This document shows positions 41,212 to 48,592 of a stretch of 64,000 bases of DNA, in pieces. Source of the DNA: a virus; IMG/VR virus record IMGVR_UViG_3300027848_000009, positions 1 to 64,000 of that record. One strand, given 5' to 3'. Position numbers and translations under genes: made by a program. Positions within the stretch are counted from its first letter, which is position 1, and each line of letters opens with the position of its first letter. Below the pieces are notes generated by a model. That model was not told where the DNA came from. It made no database searches and saw nothing but the letters and a program-made list of their open reading frames with translations.

Positions 41212-41315
41212 ACCGTGAAGTCGTGACCATCGACCAGATGGTCAACGGCGACCTGATCGCACTCGCAGGATGGCCCTCAAACCTGTCGGACACGTTTATT
41301 GAGGAGACAGAATGA
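41208..41315 (+). CDS. 35-residue small protein
   Basis: GTG overlapping the previous stop and a stop overlapping the next ATG. Sequence looks like ordinary protein (VTIDQMVNGDLIALAGW). No function known. Confidence 0.5.
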   Translation: MNREVVTIDQMVNGDLIALAGWPSNLSDTFIEETE

Positions 41316-41467
41316 TCCAGCAGTACGTGACCACGAAATGCGATCACAGAGAACGCGCGGCTTGCACCTGCTGGTCGTGTGGCCCAGCCGACGATCCCGT
41401 ATGGGTATGCCGGTGCGGGATGGAGTTCAATAAGAGGGCGCGAAAGCTGCGGAAGAGGACAGCATGA
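41312..41467 (+). CDS. 51-residue zinc-ribbon protein
   Basis: CTCWSC and CRCGMEFNKRARK give two CxxC-like pairs of a compact zinc ribbon with a basic tail. ATGA overlaps on both sides. Typical of small nucleic-acid-binding phage proteins, but unassigned. Confidence 0.6.
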   Translation: MIQQYVTTKCDHRERAACTCWSCGPADDPVWVCRCGMEFNKRARKLRKRTA

Positions 41468-41988
41468 TCCCGCAATTGATCTTCCCGGCAGACGTGGCTA
41501 GCAAGATGTTCCCGGCGGACAGCAAATGGCTGCTACCCAACGAGCCGCCGTCGATCACGTGGCTGGCAGGCCAGGTGGTCTGCGAGGCGTGCGACGGCTG
41601 TGGCGACATCAGTTACCCAGAATGGGAAGGCAGGCGCCAGCCGTGTAGCGACTGCGACACGCTCGGCTATCCGCCCATCGTTGAGATCGTCAGCCAACAT
41701 TTTGGTCATCGTCGGGCTGTCCCTGAATTGGGGATTCAGCAGAACGTTGTCATCACCGTGCACGGTCGGCTTGCACTCGGGGCACCTGTACCGGTCCACG
41801 GTGAGGACGATCAATCGTGGGATTGGGTGCCGTCGATCGAGATAGGGGACGAGGGCGCATGGTACTACTACGACCAGGCGTACTGCGATGACCCGAGCAT
41901 CGAGACAAAGCCATCTGACATCTCGGACACCGTGGCTGGCACGCTCGTGCCTGGCGGTGTCGCCTATCCGGTGACGGTGGCGACATGA
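41464..41988 (+). CDS. DnaJ-type zinc-knuckle protein, copy 2 of a duplicated gene
   Basis: 174 residues. CEACDGCGD and CSDCDTLGY are two DnaJ-like CxxCxGxG repeats, better preserved than in copy 1 (316-867). The last 75 residues are nearly the same in both. The first halves share only a general plan, so the two copies have drifted in the zinc-binding part while the rest was kept or homogenised. Confidence 0.7.
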   Translation: MIPQLIFPADVASKMFPADSKWLLPNEPPSITWLAGQVVCEACDGCGDISYPEWEGRRQPCSDCDTLGYPPIVEIVSQHFGHRRAVPELGIQQNVVITVHGRLALGAPVPVHGEDDQSWDWVPSIEIGDEGAWYYYDQAYCDDPSIETKPSDISDTVAGTLVPGGVAYPVTVAT

Positions 41989-42215
41989 GCAACGACCGTG
42001 TTTACTTGACTACCAGCCACTACCGCCACCACTCCACAAAGACGCTTGCCGACACTCTGGCGGAAGCCAGCCGGACCGACTGGACGCCGTTCGATGTCTA
42101 CGAAATCGACCTAACCCGACCTGATCGGCCGTCGATCCGTCTTGTCGCTTCACGCAGCAAAGGTGATCCGCCCCCGGTGACGGTGGAGACGCCGCGAGAT
42201 GCGCACACTGTCACC
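41761..42215 (+). repeat. near-identical duplicate of 640-1094
   Basis: By eye only a handful of mismatches over about 455 bp (for example positions 661-676 and the TGA/CGA change at 1074). The copies are a constant 41121 bases apart. A second block follows after a length difference of 71 bases. Confidence 0.85.
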
Positions 42216-42221
42216 AGTTGA
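41985..42221 (+). CDS. small hypothetical protein, copy 2 of a duplicated gene
   Basis: 78 residues; the first 70 match the gene at 864-1076. The TGA there is CGA here and the frame ends eight codons later. No family recognised. Confidence 0.65.
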   Translation: MSNDRVYLTTSHYRHHSTKTLADTLAEASRTDWTPFDVYEIDLTRPDRPSIRLVASRSKGDPPPVTVETPRDAHTVTS

Positions 42222-42226
42222 TCTAT

Positions 42227-42477
42227 CACACCCCATCACGCACCAGAAAGGCCAGCACCATGACCACCAACCGAGCAGACACGAAGAACCACTGCGTGCA
42301 TTGCGAACGCCAGATCACCCTCGATACGAGGTGGCCCCGCCCGAAAGGATCATTGGGCATCTGGTATCACGACGACCTTTTGGACTACGACTCCTCAGGC
42401 TATTCGTGCGGCCTCGACGACGGCGAAGACAACGAAGCCGAGCCTTACTCAACCCAGACGATTCCTCGATGAGTGCC
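42227..42477 (+). repeat. duplicate of 1177-1427
   Basis: Covers the zinc-ribbon gene and its ribosome-binding site; offset 41050. Copy 1 has 71 bases more than copy 2 between the two blocks. Divergence resumes at both ends, including in the next gene. Confidence 0.8.
42260..42472 (+). CDS. small zinc-ribbon protein, copy 2
   Basis: 70 residues, HCVHCER motif, nearly the same as 1210-1422 with changes clustered around residues 45-60 (SGYSCGLDD instead of SGESCNIDD). ATGA overlap with the next gene as in copy 1. Confidence 0.6.
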   Translation: MTTNRADTKNHCVHCERQITLDTRWPRPKGSLGIWYHDDLLDYDSSGYSCGLDDGEDNEAEPYSTQTIPR

Positions 42478-42669
42478 TTCCGCATGGAGCGCGACATGAG
42501 CGACCCGATCCTCATCGGCGGCGACTGGCTCGAAGACCCTGGCAGTCGTTACGTGCCGGTGGACTACCAGTCGGTGTTGGCGACTGTGACGGCTGGTATG
42601 GGGACACGTCAAGTCGATTACGAAGAAGCGTTGCTTTCCCACACAGAGTCAGGTAACCTGTTGACATGA
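42469..42669 (+). CDS. hypothetical small protein
   Basis: 66 residues. Only the first five residues are shared with the gene at the same place after copy 1, marking the right edge of the duplication. Ends in an ATGA overlap with the macro-domain gene. Confidence 0.55.
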   Translation: MSAFRMERDMSDPILIGGDWLEDPGSRYVPVDYQSVLATVTAGMGTRQVDYEEALLSHTESGNLLT

Positions 42670-43112
42670 TCGAATATCATGAATCCACCGACCTGTTCGA
42701 GATCGACGTAGAAGCAATCTGTCACGGGGTGAACACCCGTGGAATTGCTGGCGGTTTAGCCGCATCCGTGTTCAGCCGGTTCCCCGAGAACTATGAGGCG
42801 TACCAGAGAGAGTGCTCCCAAGGGAGGCTCACCCCCGGCATGATGATGAGCCACTACGAGAAAGACCAGTACGTCTACAACCTTGTGACCCAGAAAGAAC
42901 CCGGGCCTGACGCAAAGATCAACCTGATCGAATATGCGTTCACCGCAATGAGAAGCCATGCCATGGAGAACGATGTGAAATCCATCGGATGCCCTCAGGT
43001 AGGGGCCGGTATCGGAGGTCTTCAATGGAAATATGTGGATCAGGCCATCAAGAAGGTGTGGAGTACGGCACAGGGTGTCACCCTCCACATTGTCACCCGT
43101 GATAAGTTCTGA
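42666..43112 (+). CDS. macro-domain protein (ADP-ribose binding/hydrolase)
   Basis: 148 residues, a single macro domain. HGVNTRGIAGGLAASVFSRFP and SIGCPQVGAGIGGLQWKYV are the two loop motifs that hold ADP-ribose. Family members remove ADP-ribose from proteins or nucleic acids, or hydrolyse ADP-ribose phosphates. In a phage it could reverse ADP-ribosylation by host defence (DarT-like or NAD-based systems). That role is inferred. It is coupled to the preceding gene by ATGA. Confidence 0.82.
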   Translation: MIEYHESTDLFEIDVEAICHGVNTRGIAGGLAASVFSRFPENYEAYQRECSQGRLTPGMMMSHYEKDQYVYNLVTQKEPGPDAKINLIEYAFTAMRSHAMENDVKSIGCPQVGAGIGGLQWKYVDQAIKKVWSTAQGVTLHIVTRDKF

Positions 43113-43115
43113 ACC

Positions 43116-43313
43116 ATGAACGAAAAAGAACTCATCGCTCTACTGAATGGCATGTCCGATGAAGCGTCGAGACTGATGCCGACGATTGAAGGACTCGCAG
43201 AGTATGCGCTGGACAACGAAACGCCGGGGCTCGACGCCATGATCGCTGATGTCATGACCTACATGGCGTGGGTGAGGCAGTCTGTGGTGGGGTTGGCGAA
43301 TGCTTCCGGTTGA
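43116..43313 (+). CDS. hypothetical small helical protein
   Basis: 65 residues, two or three helices, acidic, no motif. It overlaps the next gene by 14 bases. Confidence 0.55.
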   Translation: MNEKELIALLNGMSDEASRLMPTIEGLAEYALDNETPGLDAMIADVMTYMAWVRQSVVGLANASG

Positions 43314-43440
43314 GAGGTACTCGATCTGCCTTGAGTGTCCTCGGTTCCGCAAGGGTTTGCGTCAATGCAAGGAATGCGGATGTTTCATGCCTGTGAAGGT
43401 CAAGATCAAATCGCAGTCATGTCCGCTCGGCAAGTGGTGA
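43300..43440 (+). CDS. 46-residue phage zinc-finger protein
   Basis: ICLECPRFRKGLRQCKECGC, then MPVKVKIKSQSCPLGKW. This arrangement (CxxC, CxxCGC, CPxxKW) is a recurring tiny zinc protein in many tailed phages, of unknown role. It is the last rightward gene before the direction changes. Confidence 0.7.
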   Translation: MLPVERYSICLECPRFRKGLRQCKECGCFMPVKVKIKSQSCPLGKW

Positions 43441-43450
43441 CGGTCACCCG

Positions 43451-44206
43451 CTAGGCCGCCCAGCCTGCGTTGTAGCCGTACAAAAAGTCGATCTGAGGGA
43501 CCGCATCCAGTTGTGCTGTCATGCGTGTCGCACAGATCGGTGTTCCATGTTCGTTGTACTGGTCGAGCCGTGTGATCACGTTCCCGTAGGCGCGTCCTTC
43601 GATCTGGTGTGTCAGGTACACCTTCTCGAAAGCGGCACCAGTGAACCAGTGGGTGACCAGCGACTGGGTTGATCCGAAGCGTCCGACTAGGTGGGCGAGG
43701 TTGATGGTGCCGAAGTCGGCGAGGACTGCTGACGCGGCGAGGTCGATGTCGTGGCCCTCCAGCCACATCATTGCCCCTCCACGTCGGAACCATCCTTTCA
43801 GATAGTCCCAGATGTTGTCAGCGCCACCGATCCCCCAGTCCCATTCGCTTTCACGGAACTGTGGGACGGTCACGGTTGGTGTCACGACACCATCAGGTTG
43901 GCTGTCTGTTGATGAGAGGACGTTGGAATGTGCGATGAGCCGGTCACCCTGTGTGAGAGTCACTACAGTGACCCGTGACGAGTCAATTCGGTTCCGTGTA
44001 ACAGTCACGGGTTCGTCAGGGTTCGCCTTGGCGTAGAAGAACGTCGATGTGTTGACTGGTCGTCCATCTTGAGCACCTGAAATTGTGGCCACCGCATGAA
44101 GGACTCCACCGAAGACGAACGGCTTTGCACCTCCTGTCCAGATCGAATGCTTCGACTCGGGATGAAAGTGCTCGTCTTCAGCGGAGTGCGATATGAACGT
44201 GCTCAT
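43451..44206 (-). CDS. TesB-like double hot-dog protein (possible acyl-CoA thioesterase)
   Basis: 251 residues. The first half (TFFYAKANPDEPVTVTRNRIDSSRVTVVTLTQGDRLIAHSNV) and the second (EKVYLTHQIEGRAYGNVITRLDQYNEHGTPICATRM) both show the strand-turn-strand pattern of TesB-type hot-dog domains, and length fits. Catalytic residues were not confirmed. Such an enzyme is unusual for a phage; it might also be a host-derived gene from a boundary segment. Leftward operon of three. Confidence 0.45.
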   Translation of the reverse strand: MSTFISHSAEDEHFHPESKHSIWTGGAKPFVFGGVLHAVATISGAQDGRPVNTSTFFYAKANPDEPVTVTRNRIDSSRVTVVTLTQGDRLIAHSNVLSSTDSQPDGVVTPTVTVPQFRESEWDWGIGGADNIWDYLKGWFRRGGAMMWLEGHDIDLAASAVLADFGTINLAHLVGRFGSTQSLVTHWFTGAAFEKVYLTHQIEGRAYGNVITRLDQYNEHGTPICATRMTAQLDAVPQIDFLYGYNAGWAA

Positions 44207-44523
44207 TGATCCCTGTCCATGGCGTGACCGATGGCTTTCAATATGTACTGTTCGACAGCGGTACTGATCGTGTCGGTGGCTAAAGGCCCGTCGATGGTGG
44301 CCACATGGCTCCCATCAGTCGACATAATGTTGATGGTGTCTACCCGTAGGCTCCTGATCGTTTCAGCCGATTCTCTCAGCAGATGCGACGTGACGTCCAC
44401 ATGGAAGGTGTTTGCGTCCATCACGTCAGCGAGCGCCGTCAAAGTGTCCTCGATCGGTTCGTCACCTACCTCCACCTTGACGACGGATCTCTCGGCAGCC
44501 TGACACTCTCTCGGTTGATTCAT
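44203..44523 (-). CDS. hypothetical protein
   Basis: 106 residues, acidic helical protein, ATGA-coupled to the TesB-like gene. Motif-free. The lower GC of this trio relative to the region left of it is visible. Confidence 0.55.
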   Translation of the reverse strand: MNQPRECQAAERSVVKVEVGDEPIEDTLTALADVMDANTFHVDVTSHLLRESAETIRSLRVDTINIMSTDGSHVATIDGPLATDTISTAVEQYILKAIGHAMDRDQ

Positions 44524-44798
44524 GGAGTGAATGATAGCGCAATCGACTGACCTACGTAGACGTTCGATGATCCGTTGTTGAGGGTGATCGTGTCATGGAC
44601 GGCGTTCTGGATGTTGCCGTTGCAGTGCTTCTCAACGGTTGACCAGATGGTGGGGTCTTGGTGTGTGACTGTTCCGTATTGGGAGTTGCAGGTGTATGAG
44701 TCGAGGGCTTCGATTCGGTTGAAGATGAATAGGATGGTGAGGAAGGAGGCGGTGAATAGGGCGATGTAGGTGAGGGTGTTGTGGATGCGGTGACTCAT
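44520..44798 (-). CDS. LysM-like membrane-anchored protein
   Basis: 92 residues. One N-terminal hydrophobic helix (LTYIALFTASFLTILFIF), then a domain with DPTIWSTVEKHCNGNIQNAV and NVYVGQSIALSF, a LysM pattern. It would be anchored in the membrane with a peptidoglycan-binding domain outside, similar to phage superinfection-exclusion or cell-wall proteins. Role inferred. Confidence 0.6.
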   Translation of the reverse strand: MSHRIHNTLTYIALFTASFLTILFIFNRIEALDSYTCNSQYGTVTHQDPTIWSTVEKHCNGNIQNAVHDTITLNNGSSNVYVGQSIALSFTP

Positions 44799-45260
44799 GG
44801 TGGTTAGGTTATCGCCTCTTCGACTCTAACCTTCCAACAGGCGCCATGCTGCTACATGTCTCTCTTATGCCACGACAGTCACCACGACGTCCATAGCTAC
44901 CCGTGGGCCTCTTGAGCCATCACACACGCCACCACGCTCGACACAGGCGCACACAGGGCCACACCTGACCCCTCCATCGCACATCAACCCCAGCACACAC
45001 CGCAGACCCCACACCCCCACCCCCACACCTGACCCCTCCATCGCACATCAACCCCAGCACACACCGCAGACCCCACACCCCCACCCCCACACCCACAGCC
45101 CCGACAAACTTTTTCGATCACACAAACAACCAGCGGGGGCCGCTGTGTGGGGTTTTTGTTTTGGGGGGGTTGTGTTTAGTTTTATCTGGGTGGTGTTAGT
45201 GGGTGTAGGGGGGTTTGTGTTTTTTTGTGATGTGGTTCCAGATGTGTTTGATCTATTGTT
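44799..45260. other. non-coding boundary segment with strand-composition switch
   Basis: No convincing gene. From 44880 to about 45110 the + strand is almost only A and C; from about 45145 rightward it is G/T-rich. A hairpin AGCGG/CCGCT (45132-45144) lies at the switch. Plausible readings: an origin or terminus, or an artificial or recombination junction. Confidence 0.6.
44961..45088 (+). repeat. 64-bp tandem repeat, two copies
   Basis: A unit starting ACACCTGACCCCTCCATCGC occurs at 44961-45024 and again at 45025-45088, then breaks into a C-rich tail. Could be an iteron-like array or assembly artefact. Confidence 0.8.
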
Positions 45261-45889
45261 TTATTGTCGTGGGGTTGGTTGTGTGTGGTGTGTTTTGGGG
45301 TGGTTGGTTGGGGTTTGTGGGTTTTGGGGGTTGTGGGGGTGTGGGTGTTTTCGTTGTGGGTGGTGGTGGGGGTGGTGTTTTTTTGTTTGGTCTGGTGGGT
45401 GTTGTTTAAATTTGTGGGCGGTTTTTTGGTGTGTGTGGTGGTTGCGGGTGGTGGGGTTGTACCAGTTTGGTTGGTTGTGGTTGTTGTGGGTTGCCCATGA
45501 TTGTGTGATGTCGGGGAGGCGGATGTGGGTGTGTTTGGGTGTTCCCCAGTGGTGGGTGTGGTTGTGGATGATTTGGATGGTTTGGGCGATTGATGCTCCG
45601 GGCCAGCCGATGTTGTTGAGTGTTTGGTTGGTGTGGTTGGCGAGGATGTGGGGCCATGTGTGTTGGTGGTTGAGGGCGTATCCGGCGGTGATTGAGTTTC
45701 TTGCGGTGGGGAGGTCGGGGTTGGTGGTGGAGTTGGTGTCGTGCCAGTTTTGTTGGTTGACGGTGTAGGTGTGGTTGGGGATGGGGGTGTGCCAGTTTTG
45801 GCCTTGTGTTGTTTTTGTTCCGTTTAGATTTGTTTGTATGTGTGGGGGGGGTGAAGTGTTGGTATTGGATGTTTTTGTGGTGTTCTCAT
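45261..45889 (-). pseudogene. A/C-rich reading frame broken at a C8 run
   Basis: An ATGA-coupled ATG at 45889 opens a frame that stops after 21 codons just beyond a run of eight C (45844-45851 on the complementary G strand). Adding one base restores a continuous frame of about 210 codons to TAA at 45261-45263. It contains normal-looking protein (GWPGASIAQTIQIIHNHTHH, RLPDITQSWATHNNHNQPNW), although very rich in His, Asn, Thr and Pro. Likely a sequencing or assembly indel, or slippage-controlled expression. Function unknown. Confidence 0.5.
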
Positions 45890-46012
45890 GCGGTGTGGTA
45901 GTCGAAGTCGATGATTGTTGGGGTGGTTTGTTTTAGGTATTCGGAGAGCATGGTTTGTCCTGTGGGTTTTGCCGTCGTGTTGGTTGGGTTTAGATTTATC
46001 TGTTCTGTTTGG
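45886..46012 (-). pseudogene. C-terminal end of an A/C-rich gene whose start is missing
   Basis: A frame open from the junction ends in ATGA coupled to the broken gene. It reads through NPTNTTAKPTGQTMLSEYLK and ends in IIDFDYHTA. Its upstream part is replaced at about 46010-46030 by an unrelated frame, so the gene is cut there. Confidence 0.4.
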
Positions 46013-46181
46013 TTGGTGGGGGTCCGTGTTCGAGGGCCTCTTCCAGAAGTTTCCCGTCAATTGAAAATGTATTTTTTTCCTTGTTGTATCTTTCGCTGTG
46101 GGCGGCGAAAACTATCTCTCCGTCTTCAACGATGGAGAGTGCGGCGTCGTGGCTCGAATCGTTGATGCCGTAGATCCTCAT
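45996..46181 (-). pseudogene. carbamoyltransferase (NodU/CmcH-like) N-terminal stub
   Basis: 61 codons. RIYGINDSSHDAALSIVEDG and FAAHSERYNKEKN are the N-terminal ASKHA motifs of O-carbamoyltransferases, which normally exceed 500 residues. After about residue 54 the sequence enters unrelated A/C-rich DNA and stops at 45998. The gene is truncated at the boundary, strong evidence that two different sequences meet there. ATGA-coupled to the oxygenase gene. Confidence 0.7.
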
Positions 46182-46924
46182 CGCGGATCGTCGATATTCC
46201 AGTCGGGCGGAATTTTTTGTGGGTCGACATTTGGGATTTGTTCGGAGGGAATCATGTTTATAATTTCCCTGTAGTTGCTGAATCGTTTCCACCAGTCGTT
46301 GGGTAGATTTGGCAGGAGGTTGTGAATCAGGGTGCGGGCGTGTGGCCAGAATGATGTCATGACGAAACGTTCGCCTGAGGTGACCTCTGTGACTCCATGT
46401 AGGTATTGATGTGAGGCCGGGAACGCGATGAACATTCCGGGTTGTGGCCTGACTTCGATTCCTTGGTGCTCGAAGTAGGTTTGTCCACCTGTGAAGTCGT
46501 TGTTGAAGTAGAGCACGGACGCGATGTCGTATTGGTGGAGGCTGAGCGGGGCGTGTTCGCCCCTGATGGGGCTGAAGATGAGCGTTCCGTCTGAGTGTCC
46601 AACATCTGAGTGTGCTGACTGCTTGTCTCCCTGCACCCATTTACGCATGGCGAAGACGTTTGGTTGGAGAACGGTTTCTCCGAAAAAATCTTCGATGTGT
46701 GTTTTGGCTCGGAGGGAGATTTCCTCAAACAAATCTTGGAGGAAACTCCATTCGTTCTTATCCCTCAGCACGTTGGTGTCTTGTGACCAATGTGAACGCT
46801 CTTGGTAGTCTGCTCCTGCTGGCTGAACCCAAGGACATTCAGTGTTGAAGAAGTGCATGAATGTTCCGCACTCATTCTCTGAGAGGAAATTCGGCGCCAC
46901 GTAAAGTTGGGGGGCGCTACTCAT
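46178..46924 (-). CDS. 2OG-Fe(II) oxygenase (prolyl 4-hydroxylase-like)
   Basis: 248 residues. HSD (H105, D107), distal H176 in LHGVTEV and R186 in SGERFVMTSFW give a full iron and 2-oxoglutarate set, with GGQTYFEHQGIEVRPQPG typical of the P4H fold. Phage versions are common in marine and freshwater viruses and their targets are unknown. First of two such enzymes in this cluster; a carbamoyltransferase was originally next door. Confidence 0.85.
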   Translation of the reverse strand: MSSAPQLYVAPNFLSENECGTFMHFFNTECPWVQPAGADYQERSHWSQDTNVLRDKNEWSFLQDLFEEISLRAKTHIEDFFGETVLQPNVFAMRKWVQGDKQSAHSDVGHSDGTLIFSPIRGEHAPLSLHQYDIASVLYFNNDFTGGQTYFEHQGIEVRPQPGMFIAFPASHQYLHGVTEVTSGERFVMTSFWPHARTLIHNLLPNLPNDWWKRFSNYREIINMIPSEQIPNVDPQKIPPDWNIDDPR

Positions 46925-46925
46925 G

Positions 46926-47270
46926 TCAGTCGTCTTCTGTTGCGTCGTCTTCTGTTGCGTTTAGGTTGTCATGATAGGAGGCGGCTAGGATTTGCGCCTG
47001 ACGCTCCATCGTGATTGGGTCCAAAATCTTGGGGAGGCTCACTTCAAGATGGCCGATAATTTTGTAGGCGATAACGCTGTTCTCGGTGTCGACGTAGTGG
47101 GGTTGAAGGAGACGAAGGTAGTCCCCGTCCCACATGACCACATAGATGCGTGAATCGTCTCCGTCACCAAACTTGAAGGTACACATTTGCGTGTGCATCG
47201 CATGCCCGGCGGTGCTTAGTTCGGAAATTTGGTCGCTGTCGACGGTTGGGATTTCTGTCTCGTCACTCAT
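46926..47270 (-). CDS. hypothetical protein
   Basis: 114 residues, acidic, with a repeated C-terminal ATEDDATEDD. A beta-rich middle (DDSRIYVVMWDGDYLRLLQ). No family recognised; two bases separate it from the oxygenase gene. Confidence 0.6.
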   Translation of the reverse strand: MSDETEIPTVDSDQISELSTAGHAMHTQMCTFKFGDGDDSRIYVVMWDGDYLRLLQPHYVDTENSVIAYKIIGHLEVSLPKILDPITMERQAQILAASYHDNLNATEDDATEDD

Positions 47271-47299
47271 ACTTTTATCCTAGATGATGGTTGTGTTGT

Positions 47300-47884
47300 T
47301 CATTGTTGGATAGCATAAAAAATTGAAGCAAGTTGATGGATGTATAGGTTCCAACAGTCGGTCCAGAAAACTGTTCCGTTCGTCGGGTCTTGTTGACCGG
47401 CTTTCCAGAACTTTTTGTGCCTATCGAAAATCTGCCTGTTGGCGACTCCGACGACCCATGCCGTGTTGAACCGTTCGATCTCAGAGGAGTTGTTGGCGCT
47501 CCGTTGGAGAGAAACGAAGGCGTAGTAGTCGGCCATTTGATGTTCGTGGTTGTAGGCCGGAAGCGTTGCCTCGTAGTTGGGTCTAGGGGCGACTGTTCGA
47601 TCTTTTGTTTTGACCTCGATGGTCTTTTTTTCGAGTTCAGCGTTGGTGATTCCGAGGTCGTGCTTCGTGGTGTACATGGGCTCGAATTGTATTTTGTTGT
47701 CCTCAAGTACCCGTTCGGACACGATCTCGCCGAGGCATCCGACGATGTTGGCTTCTTCCTTGCGATGTGATCCTCGAAACACCGGGAGGCTTTCAGCCCT
47801 TTCGGTAGCCTTTCGATACATATCGGGGGTGATATTGACTTTCAGGAAACTGGTGTTTTGTCTGCCGGGCACGTCTCGTATCAA
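47300..47884 (-). CDS. PD-(D/E)XK nuclease-like protein
   Basis: 194 residues. GCLGEIVSERVLEDN, TTKHDLGITN and KKTIEVKTKDRT give the E, D and ExK positions of a PD-(D/E)XK nuclease fold, followed by ADYYAFVSLQ. Starts at TTG 47884 without a closer ATG. It may be a recombination or restriction-type nuclease; substrate unknown. Confidence 0.7.
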   Translation of the reverse strand: MIRDVPGRQNTSFLKVNITPDMYRKATERAESLPVFRGSHRKEEANIVGCLGEIVSERVLEDNKIQFEPMYTTKHDLGITNAELEKKTIEVKTKDRTVAPRPNYEATLPAYNHEHQMADYYAFVSLQRSANNSSEIERFNTAWVVGVANRQIFDRHKKFWKAGQQDPTNGTVFWTDCWNLYIHQLASIFYAIQQ

Positions 47885-47899
47885 CCATACGCAGATCCG

Positions 47900-48592
47900 T
47901 CAACGGTTGTTTTGTTCTGAAGCGAACTGTCCTGTCGTGAGGGCGTAGGGCGGATTGTCGATATGCCATACATTGACCACGATGACCTGCTTGATGCCAG
48001 ACTCGATCGGAGTCGTCTCATGGAGGCGGTGGCCAGCGTCGAATACGACAAGCCGGTCGGGTTTGCACGCGATCCGTTCCCGACGCTCGATCGGAGAGAT
48101 CAAAGATGCGGTGTTTTCCTCTTCGAGTCTCATCGAGCCTTCATCGATGCCGTGTTCGTGAATCTCAAGAAACGACCCTGTTGATTCGCTGAATCCGTAC
48201 CAGACGCAGCCGATCCTCGGACCTTGGAACCATTGAGTGTCCGCGTACAGAAATGTGTCTTCGTCGACGTGCCTAGCAAGAAATTGGCCGTGAACGAAGG
48301 TGCGAACCCAGTATTCGAAGCCTGCCACTTCCTCTTCTGGGAAGGGTAGAAGTCCTGTATCCCGCCATATTTTCTCGATGAGGCGTTGCCGGTTGGTTTG
48401 GGCGGGGGATTCCCACCATCCTGACCAGAAAGCGTATGGCGCGTAGCAGTCAGATTGTTCTGAGTGAAATTCGTTGAGAGTCTTCCCTATGTTTTCTCCG
48501 GGCATTTCCGGAGGGAAGAATGATTGATCTTCTCGTATCGGGTGTTCAAGGTCTGTTCCGGATACGAAATTATCAAAAACGAATAGGGTCAT
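47900..48592 (-). CDS. second 2OG-Fe(II) oxygenase
   Basis: 230 residues from an ATG overlapping the previous stop (ATGA). HVDED, HRLHETTPIESG and KQVIVVNVW give the metal-binding His/Asp, second His and 2OG-binding residues. The rest is unlike the first oxygenase, so they are not close copies. Target unknown, possibly a virion or host protein. Confidence 0.75.
   Translation of the reverse strand: MTLFVFDNFVSGTDLEHPIREDQSFFPPEMPGENIGKTLNEFHSEQSDCYAPYAFWSGWWESPAQTNRQRLIEKIWRDTGLLPFPEEEVAGFEYWVRTFVHGQFLARHVDEDTFLYADTQWFQGPRIGCVWYGFSESTGSFLEIHEHGIDEGSMRLEEENTASLISPIERRERIACKPDRLVVFDAGHRLHETTPIESGIKQVIVVNVWHIDNPPYALTTGQFASEQNNR

Noticed and set aside
45145-45768. Rightward Gly/Val/Trp/Cys-rich frame of 207 codons
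   Set aside because: A product of the G/T-rich strand; the opposite strand reads as more normal protein, so this is a composition artefact.
45824-46060. Leftward 78-codon frame across the junction
   Set aside because: It runs through the carbamoyltransferase and the A/C-rich fragments in a third frame; no support beyond openness.
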